Position numbers and translations under genes: made by a program
Shown here: one piece after another, positions 20,145-34,510 of the stretch
How positions within the stretch are numbered: position 1 is the stretch's first letter
Layout of the letters: every line of letters starts with the position of its first letter
Assembly: GCA_022605955.1 (NCBI GenBank)
Contig: JAKCOZ010000005.1
Location: forward strand, 52,019,762-52,083,761
DNA: 64,000 nt
Direction: 5' to 3'
From: Rallus limicola
Lineage: Eukaryota > Chordata > Aves > Gruiformes > Rallidae
Notes under the pieces: model-generated
Told to the model about the DNA's origin: nothing
Database searches by the model: none
What the model saw: only the letters and a program-made list of their open reading frames with translations

Positions 20145-23100
20145 ACAAAACCCATGTCACCTTATCTCAGCACAGCATTTGCTGTTTAGCAACAGCAAAA
20201 CAGCACAAGCTTTGCAGCCTATGGTGGCTTGCATTTGACTTGTGATACTCAGCGTCCCAGTCCTTCTATGATGGACTCATCTGTGGTTTCCTATCCTATG
20301 TTTATGAAGGTGTTGCTGTATATCCTGCTGAGGTGCAGGATATTAGAAAATATCTGTCCCTGCTGAACACCTTCCTATTTATTTATACCATTTATATGAA
20401 TGGCTAAGATAATTATGGGTTTTTATGGTCTTTCTTGTAGTTTCCCAGGGAAAGATGTAGGAGCTGGAAGAGGTCAACCAGGGTCTGGAGAATGAAGCCA
20501 GCACACTGGGTCCTGCTGTGGCACAGTAGTTCTTCAGGTACTACTTGTACTGAAAATTTGTCTCTGACTTGAAAAGGGAATGCACTCCCCTTCCAGTTGA
20601 GTAAATGAAATAATTTTTAAAGTAAAATACATTTTAAATCTCTTTTAAAGAGAAATTATGCTAGTAGCTCCAACTAAACAAAGGGTGGAGGAGATAGGTT
20701 TGCCAGGAAAGTCTGCCTACAGAGCTCATGAATGCAGGGGAAGTGAAGACACCTGCTGAGTTTCTAAACTTAACCCCCTACCACTACAAGCCTCACGTTT
20801 CCTAATTCCCTCCAAAAGCTAAGAGGAAATCCATCACTTGAGAAACCCAAACTCTTGAGACTAGTTTGGATTTCTTCTGCTTGCTATTCCATTTCTCTCC
20901 ATCATGACTTTCCTCCCTAGCCTGAACACTCCTGTCCACTTTATACAATTTTTATCTTGTGCCTCTCAGTATAGCTGATTTCCAAGCACCAGGAGCAAAC
21001 ACCTTTCCCTGTCAACTTACTTGGATGAGCTCCTCTAATGCATCCTCTCAGAAACTGGCTTGTACCTGGCACAGCAGCACAGTTGTGACCACAAAACCAA
21101 GCAAGCAACACTGCAGGAAACACAGTGTTTTTCTCACATCTAGCTTTTTCATTTTTAAAGGCCACAAAAGCCTGGGGTACCTGGTGCTGGATGCAGGCAG
21201 GATGAGGATTCCTGGAAAGCCTTGGATTTTACCTGCTCTGGCAGTTGCTGCCATCCAGACAAATGGGTCTGAAATTGGTTGGAAACTCCTGGCACAGCTC
21301 ATTTTTTTTTCTAAAATGCTGGTTAAACCACACAGCATGGGAAGGCTAAGGAAGCAGTTGTCATTGCAGCTCCAAGTGCAGGGTTAGGAAAGCGAACCTC
21401 ATGACTTCTAAAGTCTTCCATTCCTGCTCACAGAGAAGCCTGCACTGCTTTACTGCTCACACAAAGTGAGAAGGGGAGGGTGTTTAACTAAGAAGTTGTC
21501 TTGTACAGATCCTAAGGAGAAACATTCAGATCTGCTGTCTTTCCTCCCTTGGCACCAGTATGCAAGTCACATTTTCAAGTGAGTAAGGGAGAGAGCACTA
21601 CATAATTATTTTTATCCAAGGACATTAGGCAGCTGCTAGGTTGGGGAATGTTGATAGCTTTATGTCTTCTTCACCACAGTGGTGGCAATGTCACCTTTCA
21701 TAAAGAGAGAAGAACCTGCCTGGTATTATACTTTAGCAGCAGTCAGATGGGCTGGGCCAGGAAGCAGCTTCATTTTCACCAGTGACAGAGAACCAAGGTC
21801 ACACTCCTGTTGAGTGCATTAAATAGGTGCTAACAAATCCTACTTGCTAGCACACTAGCTCTCAGATTTAATGGGTATGTTCAAGCTGAGAGTAAAGTGT
21901 GTTGATGTCATTGCTCTTCAGACAGCAACAGCAAAGAATAAGTCGTAAAGGCAGGGTTGAAATTAAGCACACTGACTGTAGTTGTTTGTGTTTCTCCTGA
22001 TGTTAGCTGGAAGTGGAGCTATTGCAAAAGAAATTCTATCCCCTGGGAAAATTTCATATTATTTTCAATTTTCTTTTCATCTCAAATGAAGGGGAAACAG
22101 AAAACCTTTCTGTGGAAGAGAAAGCTCCACAGGAAAAACGTTTGGAAATATTGAAACACGTTGCTTCAGCAAATTTAGCATTGTCAGTAGAGACAGCAAA
22201 TCACACATGGTATTCCCTCTGTGTTGTTGAGCTGGAAGGGTGAATGCCTTTGCAAAACAGAACTAAGGATCCTTACTATGAGTTTAAAAGTGAAAAAAAC
22301 AGGTGGAAAAAACCCAACTATCTTCATGCACCTCAGTAAAAATAGCTGCCCTACATTTTTCAGGAGAGAGGAATGACTTTTTGGAGTCTTAGCCTGAGAG
22401 GCCCCACAAACTGAGTCACTGAGGATGCAGCTGAGACCCCTTTGGAACAGCCTGGCACTGCCTGGGCCTCAGCAGACCCAGACCTACTTCAAATGCAGCC
22501 GCTGGGGACTACTTTTAAGACCCTTCACTCCCTGGTGCATCAGTTATCCTGTCAGCAAAATAGTAATGAAGGTACCCACTTCCTTAGGCCTTCTCCAAAA
22601 TACAACCTGAGGAGGGCCAGCTTACTCTTTCATTCTGCGCTTTTCACCGTCTCTTGGAAAGCAAGGGATGATGTTGGCAGAGAGCTGCCCAAGAGAAAGC
22701 AAATAGAGAGACATGATAAAGTAAGTCTCCAACTACTACAGTCTTGTTAAACTCCTAAGTTCCAGTAAATACCAAAGGTACAAGTGGGTTATGAGCAGGG
22801 GAAGGGGAAAACTGACTCCTAAGAAAACGCTGTAGGATGTGACATTTCCATTTCCAAGATGTTGCTGATATGCTGAAAAATCCCTTTTCTGCCCATTTAA
22901 AACAGCTGGAACTTTGCTAAAATCAAACCCTCCCTATGAAACTTTTTTTTTTTTCAAATCAGCACATTCTGCAGCACATTTTCCTTGCCTTGGTGGGGAA
23001 GGAGGCGTCAGGAGTTACCACCCGGCTGTGATGACACCTCGTAGGAACAGTCAGAAGAAATTCCTGAAATCCTTATGGCTGAAGCTCAGGCTCTGGCTGA

Positions 23101-26100
23101 TCTAGCAGAGGGACCATGTCCACTCGCCACTAGCAGCTGCAGGCAATTATCTGCAGCCTGAGATGGGGAAACATGGAACACATTTTATGCAGATGTTGGA
23201 CTAAGAGAACAAGTAGTAGCAAAAGGAGCGACTGAAGCTGTATATCTGGGACCAGCTCACAGAACCATACAGAACCAGTTTGAGGTTAATTCTGTGTAGA
23301 TCACATTAGAAATTATCTTGATGACAGAGGAAAAAGAAACTAAGCTCTTCTGTGCACCTTCCTACTCTTCAGGGTGCGATCAGAGCACGTCTTCAACGTT
23401 GCTAATAGCATTCTTCCACCAAAGCAATCGCAGCAGAGCATTGAGCTCACATTTTCAAAGATGATGCTGGAAAGCTTCCCAGATTACATATTTCCTCTTT
23501 AATATATACCTCTGAGGATAATGCTAATCAAGGAGGCTGTGAAAGTGGTGAAACATCCTCAGACCAAGGTTGATTTATTAACAGTGGTTGCATTATTCAC
23601 TCTTGCAGAATGGTGCTAGTATCCCAAGCTTCCAGAAAAAAAAAATAAAAATCTTGTTTTCTGGTAGGTTATCAAATAGAAGCTGACAATGTACTTGCAC
23701 AGCAGATATGCATAAGTGCATTGCACAGTGTGATTCATCTGCAAAACATCTAGCATGCTAGATGCTCGATTTAAAGTAGGTTAGAAGACCGATTTATTAA
23801 AAAGCAACAGCAGAGAAGGGGGGGTGGGAGTGGGGAGAGCAACCCAAATTCTGAAATTTCCTTCTGGGAATGATGTATTTTCTTCTTACTCTTTGTTCAG
23901 CCTTCTCTCCTTGGATTGCTTTTGAATGGAGTTTGGATGGCAAAGGGACAGACAACCATGTAAAAATGCATGGAGCTAGATGAATATTACAAATGCCATC
24001 TTCATGGCCTGGCAGATCTACCAACTATTCCAGGGATTATACATGGTCTGTTTACCACGTTCAAAGTGAGAGCAGATTGCATATATTTTACAGAGCACAA
24101 ATCCTCAAGCCTGTCTCCTTAGCTTTGAGTTGAACTTCTACCACATAGCAAACAAATTATAGAGGCTAATGTCAGAAAGACTTTGGAGGCAAAAGAATTC
24201 CCCAAATGGCAACTGGCTTTTACTGTGATAGCTGCTCAGATGATCCACTGTCATTTCCAGCAGTATTTTTAAGAGTTGGAGAGGGGGGAAAACCCACCAG
24301 AAAAAAAAAGTGCATGACATGGCAATTCTAAAATAGAACAGAGACATTTGCAAGCCAGAATTGGAATTCATGTGTATTTGGAATAAATGTCCTGCTATAA
24401 AACCATATGTGGGCAAGGTACGTTTCTAAACACTGCTACCAGCCAAATCAGGGGGAAAATATTGATTTGGGAATTATGTGAAAATATATACACTATTTTC
24501 TAAGATTGTGCCTATTTTTAAAAATATTGTTTTAATCTGTGTATCTCTTGTTGAAAGATTTTCTTGTCTGATGGCAATTTGCTCAAAAAATTGGTATTTC
24601 AGGAAATTTGGTCCTTTTCCTGGCACCAGCAGAGACAGATATGCATTTCCAAGGGGGCCCTTCCTACATCACCCACGTAAAAGTAACCCAGGTTTTACTC
24701 AGTGACTCTGCATCTGTGCATGCAACAAATTATTTAGCTGCTTCACTTTTCAGCCCTGTAATCAACAAACCCCAGTTAAGCACATGTGAAACTTATAAAA
24801 TAGAGAATTAGATACCACCTACTAAGAGACCTAACCTGCTTCAAATTGTTCAGCAATGTAAAAAATCTTATTCTGCCTGTAACCAAGATGCCAGTTCCCA
24901 GCCATTTTGATGCAAGGATTTCTGCTTAGTCAAAGTGATGAATAGAGCTACTGCACAGAAGATCCAAACTCCTATTTTCTTTCATAAACAACATGTTCAG
25001 AAGAGGCAGACTCCTCTGGGACATCTCCTGACTCTCACACATCATCCTGGAGCAGCTCCTTTGGGCCCAACACCTTTCCTACAAACTAATTACAGTCGGA
25101 GAATCACAGATTATACACACAGACTTTCAGGATAGGCAGGAGGTTCTGGGAAATCAGTTTTATATTCAGCCACAGTGATAATTTTGCCAGAGCAGTAGAG
25201 AAAACAGCAACAACGTGAATGCTGCATTATGACTCCTGTAAGGAACTGCAAAAGCTGCAAAAGAGAGGAATCAGCCTCAGGTTTAGGTCAGCCCCACAAC
25301 AAAGGCAAATGAGGCAATTAACGTTTAGTGCACAGGGATACTGCAGATTAGAGCATCTATTCAGTCAATGATGTTTATGGAAACTATAAACCTTTGTAAT
25401 AAAAAGGAATTAAAAAAAAATATAGCAGAATGACAAACATGGTGTGTCCCAAGACAGAGATGTGTGCTACCCGGTAGATGAAAAAAAGGTGAGGAAAATT
25501 GAGATACACGTTTTTATAACTTTTATAAAGGGTGGGAGAAGACATTTCCCTTTTTACTACAATCAGTCTGCAAATAACATGTGATTACTGTTCATACCAT
25601 ACAGATACACCTGCCCACAGAGCAGCTAAGCCTCCTGTTCAGCTGGAGTGCACATTTCCTTTCCAGCGTGTTGCACTGCGCTTCACTGCTGAAGTCAACA
25701 GGAATGAAAATATCCTGAAACGCGAAACATTTCCTACGCATATGAGCAGCAAGTACATCTCTCTTGCCTCTAAATTAAGGACATTGAGGGAAAGACCTAA
25801 TTAAGACTTACTGGCATTCAGACCGCCCCCCCCCATCCATCTGCAGTCAGTGGAGAGACGGTACCCATGATACCTCATTGCACCCTCCTATAAAGCACAG
25901 GGGGATGCTGCTCTGTAGATCAGAGTGGGGATGAGATGCTGTGCCCCCCGGGTCTGCCTGCTGCAGGTTTTCACCTCCCAGCCTGGCTGTGGCCTCGGTG
26001 CATGTTCCTCACACAGAGAGGGAAATGCTGCTGACCCAAATACAGGTGAAAGCTCACGGAGCGATGGCAGACTTAGAGTGACTTCTAGGCTTTCTTTGCT

Positions 26101-27489
26101 CAGGATCTAGACCTTTTCCTGCCAGTGATCTGGGGATTAAAAGCATTTCCCAGCAGAGATACTGTGCTGGCTATATGTGCATGTTGGGACCTATGTGGGG
26201 TGAGGAGGTCCACATCTCCCTGGTATGTAAAATGCTGTCGTTTGGTGGGTATAGGAATCCTTCTGAATCAACCTTGCTACTTCAAAGTTTGGGGGGCAGG
26301 ATTAGGCCTGTAAAAGGCAAAACTCCCTTGCTGACTGCAAGCCATAAATGCAGTCTACCCCTCCAATTCATTTAGAGGCACCCCTAAGTCCCTTCCGGAG
26401 CAGTGCATAAGGGGCCAGACCCAGGAGAAGAAAATGAGTACAAACTCTGGCAGGTGCCTGCAGCTCCTCTCTGCACAGCTGTGCTGCAGAGGCTGCACTG
26501 AGTGAGGATCTTCATGCTCTTTCATTGTACAGGCAGTGACAAACACAGCACAGGCAGGGAAAGGTTGGGATGTCATTCGGATCTGGCAGCAAGGAGCTCC
26601 TGAGGCTGTGCCCTGATGCCACAGTTCCCCTTCCTCAGCCACGGGGCTCACCCAGGGGAGCCCACATGTGCACCTGAGTCATGGGTGATAAAAAAAACCA
26701 CCTCAGAGACAAGAGGAGCACAAGATCCCCAGGGGCTGGGAGTAGGAAGGTTTCCAGTCTGACAAGGCTGCCCCATACATTGGGTTTTTACTGACTGTGG
26801 TTAACAAGCCCTTCAATGTCTTTAAAGCTATCAACAATAAATCAGCTGCAGTTAATAAATTCAGCACTACTAAAAAATAAGACATAATTCATGTTCTGAA
26901 TGGCACAGTAAAACCTCGAGCTGATCTAACTCTGTGGGTCTGCCGAGTCACGCCAGCGCACAAAGCATCCTTCAGCAAGGATCCTCCCATGAGCATCCTC
27001 CTGTGCTTTGTCCTCACCTGTACCCAAACACACACCCCACTGCAGCACCACATCCGGGATGGGAGTCACTGCTATGTGAAGGAGATGCTGGGAATGCCAC
27101 AGCTGTTAACAGCAATTGCGTCAAAATAGTCTCTGAAGAGCCAGCTACCTCTTCTGATAGGAGATCTCATGATAACTGAAGGCTGTGTCAAGGACAGACA
27201 TGTCATTACAGAAGTGAAAGAAATATTCAAAGAACTCTTCTAGCAGCTGTTATTTAAATAAAGGTGGAAAATCCCACCCTTAAGGAATATTAAAGTATAA
27301 AGCCAATGCTTATGAGATAACACCTTAATATGTGAGACAGACTTATGAAGGCTGTAGTCATTTCCAATAATTTTTAGTCTCACCTGGGTATACAGACAAT
27401 AGATAAAAATATATAACAATATTTTATAATGTTTTTCATTCCAAAATTTCTGTCTTTAAACGTTAATTTTCACAGTGCTGTAATGAGAT

Positions 27490-27760
27490 GGGTAAGTATT
27501 GGTGCCTCCATTTTACACATAGGTGACCTGAACCAGTCTGGTCTAATGGGTAATAAAGCAAATTTATTCATAATACATCTTCTACTTCATTTATCCCTAA
27601 ATTCAGCAAAACACACGCTCACCTTTATGCATATGCTTAAGACCATCCTAATTTTATTAGCAGCTAAGTATGTGCTTATGTTCCATATAATTGGGATCTT
27701 AAATTCTTTATTGAAACAAGGAGGACTGAAAGAGGTGATTAAGGTCTCCTCTATTTCAAG
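27490..27760 (+). repeat. Possible ancient amniote repeat
   Basis: Phrases such as GCCTCCATTTTACACATAGG and CATATGCTTAAGACCATCC recall old dispersed repeats of reptile and bird genomes (a counting-down TTTTACA block followed by TGCTTAAG phrases). The open frame covering it has no protein similarity that I recognise. Tentative. Confidence 0.3.
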
Positions 27761-30700
27761 TCTTGTCTTGCAGGTGAGTGCCAAGAATTTATTCTCCCTG
27801 TTGAAGGTACTTGGTTTCTTAGAGGAATAGGCTGGCCATAAATCAGAATTGTCTTAAAATAACAGAATACTAAATGTGGGGTGTGATCCTGAGTGCTGAA
27901 TCATGCCAAGTCTACAGCAGCACATATATTTACTTGCCCTAAAATAGAAAACTAATTACAAATAATGTTTCATTACTTCAAACATGGTTTGTTATTCAAT
28001 GGCCTTCTTGTCTTTTGGAAAAAAAACCACCAACAAGCAACCCAAGAAAAACAAGAAGAAAAGCAGACACAAGAACATAACTGGTACATTAAAAATGAAA
28101 AAGGTTTAGTGTGTAATTGGCCCATTTTAGAGGTACTGGCTACTGAGGGAAAGTGATGCAAATTTCTAAGTCACCCATTTAAAAACCTTCATTCCCTGTT
28201 GATGATGTGGACCTGCAGCACAACTCCTTGGGTATTTCAGGAACTTTGAACTAAAACACACATGCACAAAATATTTAGGTCTTGGGACCAGATCAGGTCT
28301 CAAGTTCTAAAGCAGAGCCAAACAGTCATCCTGAGCATTGTGGGTCAAATACAAGCCACACAGTTGGCCTGGCATCCCTTTGTGGGACAATCTGTGAAGA
28401 AATGATAAACAGACCTGTGGGATCTGCCTAAACTTTTCCAGGAGGACTGAGCCAGAGGTAGCACACAGGCATTTGCTGGGGTTGCTGTCCCCCGGCTGAC
28501 CGAGAGAACATGCTGAGTGCGCATGTACCTCACACTACAGTTCTGAGGGGGAAAAATAAGGTGTAAGACATGCCATTGGATGGCATCTCCAGAGCTGCAG
28601 TAAAAAGGAGGCAGATGTGCCTCTAAGGACCCTTAAACCAAGGACATGTAGTGAACCACCCAGCCCAGGGGAGATTCACAGCCCAGGAAATACTGCAATA
28701 CAAAAAAAAACCCAACAATGCTTCCTGCAACTGGGACATCCAAAACCTCTTCTCTTCATGCCATTCTCCTCCTCCCCAACCTCTCCTCAGTTCCTTGCCT
28801 ATAAATAAAACATTTCATTACTGAGTGATGAAGATTAAAATAAGGCAGGTGAGTCACGTTCCCTGGTACTACTCCGCTCTTTCATCTGCCTCATCCTCTT
28901 CCTCGATCCATTTGCAGCCCTGAAGGATGAAGAAAATTCATCAGCATGGAAGTCCAAGTGGGGATGGAGCTACCTGCATCCCTCTGGGGAACAGGGCAAA
29001 GCCAGTTGCATTCTGATCTGTATGGAGTTGAGAACTAGTCTGCTGTACAGACTTTTAACCAGGAGGATTTACGCACCTCTGACAGGACTTTCTCACCCCC
29101 AGATGCAGAGCACTTGCTGGTGGAGTCCAACAGGAGAGGTTGCTCTTACTTTACCCAAGTGGGAATGGAGGATGGTATTTCAATAGGAATTTTTTTTAGA
29201 TGACTGATTAGAGGCTGTGGCAAAATGGACCCTTTGTCAAGCTTCATGAGAATTACAAGAACAGAAAGATCCAAGAAAAAAATCTACAGTGTTTCTCTCC
29301 TCTGCAAAATCTGCTTGCACTCACAAAACCTCAGGGACTGGGGAAAGCCTCCACCCAACATTCTCTATTGCCTTCACACCAGTATGTCAGAGGTTTTGAG
29401 GGACTAATCCAGGGAGCAGAGAAAAATTAACTTCAATTCTCTAAATCACCAAGGACTAAAATGTCAGTAATAGAGTTGGCATGAATATATATTCTTCCAA
29501 GTGAGATTAAATCTGCCTCAGTTGCTTAAATCTGAGCAAGATTGCATAACAGTTGAGGACTTCAAACAGCTTCATAGGCTTCCCTGTGGCATATGTGAAT
29601 CCACCTTATCAAGACTCTTTCTACAGCAACTTGAAAAATCATGTTTTGGATCTTGGCCTTTGCAGCGCATGTGGCCTTGAGCAGCACAGTGTCACGGGTG
29701 CTTAAGGAGAGGGAGCTCTTACTAAACAGTACTTGGAAAGGGGTGAGAAGGTCATGAAGAGCAGCTGAGCCAGTTGCCTTGGGGAACCTGCTGCATTTGG
29801 ATGTGCTCCAACATCCCCAAGAAGCATCATTGTCAAACCCAAGCAGTGCAGACTTTCATGTTCATACCCATTTCTTTCCACCCAGGTGAATCACATGGCT
29901 CTCAAGCTGCCTGAAAACTACCAAACACCTCTCTCATATTGAGATGTAAAGCTGCCAGTAACTCACTTTCTCAAGTGACTGGAGAGAAACAATAAACTGA
30001 TATTTAGAGGTGAAGAATTATCAGTACAGACACAGGTTTATGCTAGGAACACCTCACTGCAGTGCCTTGCTGACAGGTGTTTGGTGAGTTAAGTTCATAG
30101 TGAGACCATGTTCAAACTCAACATTTACAAATCATGTGAATTAGAAAGGGTTGGTGGATTTTTTTAACGTTTCTACTAAAAACACTGAGACTAGAGACTC
30201 CGTCCTTGTCACAAAGCAGAAGGAGCCAAGACTACTCATGGTCTTGTGGGCTCCATCTACAGCCATCAGAGCATGAAAAAGTCCTGGGTTTTGGGATCTT
30301 ACTGCTCCTCAGCAGGCAGAGTCTGTTCCTCCACTCACCTGCCTCATCTAAGCAGCTTCCTGCCTTGCCTTGTTGGCACATACCACATGAGTGCCACTTA
30401 GTCCCAGAATTGCAGGATTTTCATGCCACTGAGCTACCTTGGTATACCCCAAGCAACCTCTGGCTGCTGTTCCAGGTGGGTTCCTATAGGCCATATTTGC
30501 CATTCCATTGTGTCCCCATAGACACATGCAAGTTGTTAATGCCATCTCCTATGGCATCTCACCTCCTACTTTGGGCAGCTGGACCTCACCTGTGGCCTAT
30601 CTTTGGAGGCAGCTGGAAATGGGTCAGGATTGTCAGGGATGTCCTGTAGCCAGTCTGAAGGCAAAGAGCATCATGGTGTGAGTATGAGCAGGCAGGGCTC

Positions 30701-32528
30701 ACCAGCAGCTCTCAATCTCAGCTACATGGATGTAGGGGAGTACCACTGCCTGGAACTCACCCTACAGGTACCCACCAATGCACAAGCCTGCGTACAACCT
30801 CCCAGATCCTGACACTGGAATCACCATTTGTATGAGTCCCTGCACTTTCCTCCCCCAAACACACCTGCATTGTGGAGGTACAGCCTGTTCTTTCATTTTG
30901 CCATTCCTCTGAAGGAAACCATATGTATTTATCCTGAGGAATGCCTGGTAGCCTCTGTAATATTTTTGGAAATAATTCTTTTCAAAGAATTTTAATCACT
31001 GTTGATGTATAAAAATAACTAACAGAATCTGTGACCAGATGGTGTGTTGGGTGACATGGGGCTCTCTTCACCAACATACAACTGCTCACCAGCCTTTCAG
31101 GACTGCTTCAGTCTCCAGTCCTTGCAAGAGCCTCCTGCAAGCTCCTCTCACCCTGAAAGAAATTAATCTTTGGGAAGGAAAGAAATGCTCGATTTGAGGG
31201 GGAGAAACACTTTCAGCAAAATCCAGAGGGCAAGTATAAAAGCAAGAGAAATGACTCAGTCCCTGCCCAGAACTACTGGAGTTGATCACCATTGTAGCTC
31301 TGCAGGAGGAGAAGCAGATGTGGGATCTGCAGCTTCATGTTGCCCTGACTTTGCTTGGGAATCTTTGTGCTTTCCACTCCTCGTGGGAATCTTTTTGGGG
31401 GCAGCCCCCATCATTGCCGACTTTGGTTGATCTGCAGAACGGGGAGTGAAGCCCATTGCTTTTCATCATTCAGAAACCACTCGCAAGGTTTTGACACCAA
31501 GCCAGATTGGCTCAAAGCCGGGCCCACGGCCAGCTTGAAAATATTCCTGAACCTTTCAACAATCCCTGGCTGCTTTTCAAACTTAAAACAAAAGGCGAGA
31601 TCAGGGAAAGTTTGCAAATTTTTAGGTTGTATAAGAAAGCTTCTGTACAACTCGTGATAAATTCCCACCATTTATTTTTAGTTATTTTCAGTTATTTTTA
31701 TGCTGGGAGAATCTCTCAGTCTCCAAACTCAGCTCTTTGCTGAAAGAACATAACCAGATTTTTCACAAAAAAAAAAAAGACTGCTGGAGTTTTGGGTTTG
31801 GTTGTTGGGGTTTTTTTTTTCCACAAAAAGAGAGGTGTGGAGGAAGATACAGCATGTGTTGGCAAACTACCTGGAAAACATACTGTCCAGCCCACTCTTG
31901 TTCCTTATCTAAAGTGTTCCCAGGTACCCCATCATACAGGGAGTCTTTTTATGGCAGATTATGGCAGTGTTGTAAGTTGCTGGAGCTAGGTATCTCCTGC
32001 TGGGTCAATTCCTACAACTTAGGAACACACAGGAATCCCCCTCTGAGTAGGAGAACTAAAGAGTTTTCTGAAATACTTGGCAGGTTTAGATATTCAGCAA
32101 TGTGACAAACCTCTTATTCAGCAACATAAGGATATTTAGTCACACAGAAACAACAGGGAAATTATTTACTTCCTCTGGTGAAAGGAGCAGGATCTGAAGC
32201 TGTCTAGGTAATATGGAACAGAAATACAGGTGCTGCAGACACAAATGGGAAAGGAGACGGTATGCGCAGGACCGTGCTGGTTGGGATGCTGCTCTGTCTG
32301 CCATGGTTGGCTAGACACAGCACCACATAGCAGCTACTTTATTAGGCAGGGAGAACAAAATGGGAAATGCTTAAAACATATTACTACTCTTATTATATTG
32401 CTAGCTGGACAGTCTGTACAAAAACCCAATATATTTGTATTGCTCATTTTATCTCCACCTTGACACAGTTCGACACAGGCAAACATGTTTAAAGCTTCTT
32501 TGCAGAGGATTCCAAATGTTGAAAATTA

Positions 32529-32606
32529 TTTTCTTTGTTTTTCTTTTTCCTTTTCTTCCTTCTTTCTTTTTCTTTTCCCTTTCTTTTCCTTTCTTTCTTC
32601 CTTTCA
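32529..32606 (+). repeat. Polypyrimidine tract
   Basis: About 78 bases of nearly pure C and T, with one G near its start, ending TTTCAG. A low-complexity tract in RTN1 intron 1. On the transcribed (minus) strand it is polypurine. Confidence 0.9.
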
Positions 32607-33140
32607 GCCTGTCTATTCTGCATTCTATAAGCCTGAATCTACAGACCAGTTTAAGCTTCATTAGATATAAGCAGTATCACAGTCATTCAACTTAATAGGG
32701 ATTTACACAATTTAAAAGACCACCCCTCTTTGTTCTGTGTGCTAAGATTCAGCATGGCCATATTTTTATCCATCAGCAAACAACAGAAGCTCACAAGATC
32801 CTTTCCCCCTTCTTCATGTCATGATACTGGTGAGACAACCCTACCTAGAGACCCCAATCCTGCCCCTCTCCCCCTTCCCCCGCCTTCACACACACCCCCT
32901 GCACCTAGAACAGCCTTGCATTACAAGCCATCTGCCTCTCTCTCCAGTAAAGTCACGTTTCACAGCCTACCACTCAGCTCAGCGAATGAGCAGCACATCA
33001 GCAGATTTGCTGCCTGCCCAAAGCTACAAAACAGCAAAACATTTCCCACATCAGCCGATGGGCGTTAGATCCCATTTTACTACTGAACTCAGGAGCATCA
33101 AGCAGACAGAAAAGCAGCAGGGAAACATCCATGTTGAGAG

Positions 33141-33160
33141 CACACACACACACACACACA
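33141..33160. repeat. (CA)10 microsatellite
   Basis: Ten uninterrupted CA units between GAGAG and GAGCTG. Likely polymorphic in length. Confidence 0.95.
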
Positions 33161-34320
33161 GAGCTGCACACTCAGACCCTGAAAAAACCCTACAGATGGG
33201 TATCAGTGGAATAATACATGTAGTCATGCCGACCGTGTTGTTTCTGGCCAGCTACACTTTGTGCTGATTGACTGGAGGGGATTAGAAAGGACTCAGCCCC
33301 AAAACGCAGTTCCTAATGCTCCTGCAGCTATTGCATAACGGAGACCGATTCCTGTCCCAAGCCCTGACCCTCAACTTACTCAAGACAAGTTTAATGCTGC
33401 CAGGCTGTATAATGGAAACATCTATTTCCTAGTGAAGAGGAACCTAGACAGGATCTACCAGCTTCCCCAGGGCTGGGCTATTTGGTTATATGGGTTCACT
33501 GACAGGCAGTGATGAGAAAGAATGTAGGGAAGTGACACCAAGAAGGAAGTAGAATATTTTTTTCCCCAAACATTTCTAGCTACTTCAGCTACTGGAAGCT
33601 GAAGCTTTCTGGGATTCATTAACAGATATTCACCTGCTCTTAATACATCCACTAAAGAAATAAACTCTAAATCATAGGAAATCATTCCCATCCCCAAAGT
33701 AAAATGAAAATCAATGAACTGCAGACCCTAGCTAAACTAAATGCAGCTTAAGTAAAATGCACCTAAAAAGGCAAAAGGAAGAAAACACAGCAACCAAAAA
33801 GTCCATGATTGTATGGACATGTCTCAAAAGCACACCAAAAATATACAAACACTTCAGAACAGGCACTCCATTAAAAGCTACATGTGAAAATAACAGAAAG
33901 GGCCATGCAAGAATTCCAGGTGCTTGGGGAAATATCTGAAGTAGCTCCTTTGAGAACTGTCACTCCAGATGTGTACAGGTGTACAACGAATTAGGACAGA
34001 GTCCCACCAAGTCAGGTGAAATCAAATGCCCTCTGACATCTGACTGAAATGTGGGCATCCTAGCAAACTGCAAGGAGCTTTAGAGAACTTGGCTGGGTCC
34101 TGCATCATCCCTCCCCCACATCAGCAAAAATTATTCTTTCTAAAGGCTGCAATTCCTCATTATTTTCTGTTTTCCTACATGCACTCACTAGATCATTAGT
34201 AATGTTTCCAAGCAGCCAGGCTGGGAGAAGAACGGGGGAAGGGACAGGGACGAGACAACCAGGAGATGCTGCTGCCAGGCCCCCTTTGTTGAGCATCCCT
34301 GGGTACCCCTCGCCTTTTAC

Positions 34321-34510
34321 CTGGGGATGCAGTCGCCATAGCAACGGGCGGGTGTTCCCTGGCGGAGCCGAAAACCAGCTGTTCCCGCTGCTGAGCCCCA
34401 TCTCCATCCCGCAGCGGAGCCCCAGCTGCATACTGGTCCGCCCCGTCCGCAGCCCAGTGCACCCCAGTGCCCGCCAGCAGCAGGTCCTGGGGGTCCGGCG
34501 GGGCTGACAT
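34321..34510 (-). CDS. RTN1: RTN1-A first coding exon (N-terminal 63 codons plus one base)
   Basis: Reticulon 1 is an endoplasmic-reticulum membrane protein that shapes ER tubules, mostly in neurons and neuroendocrine cells. The long isoform has its own first exon, which encodes part of a variable acidic N-terminus and none of the reticulon domain. The ATG is at 34510-34508 (minus strand, CAGC before it, A at -3). The peptide begins MSAPPDPQDLLLAG and ends HPPVAMATASP followed by G. From memory the human isoform begins MAAPGDPQDELLPLAG and its first exon ends near SPVAMETASTG, so both ends match while the middle is shorter and diverged. The donor is CCCCAG|GTAAAAG. The rest of the gene lies beyond the left edge. 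The neighbouring LRRC9 supports the locus assignment, since I recall the two genes as head-to-head neighbours in human. Confidence 0.85.

Larger units (their letters stand above)
1..34320 (-). other. RTN1: RTN1 first intron (5' portion), host of all repeats up to 34 kb
   Basis: Everything left of the RTN1 first-exon splice donor (GTAAAAG on the minus strand, plus-strand 34314-34320) would be intron 1 of RTN1, which continues beyond the left edge. I looked for RTN1 exon 2 on the minus strand and did not find it. Apart from the provirus, the CR1 copies and small tandem duplications listed separately, the stretches 1-4122, 11000-14243, 14400-17058, 17951-19832 and 20250-34310 show no gene that I can support. 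Their open frames are short, mostly begin without a plausible start context, and lack family similarity. Confidence 0.65.
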
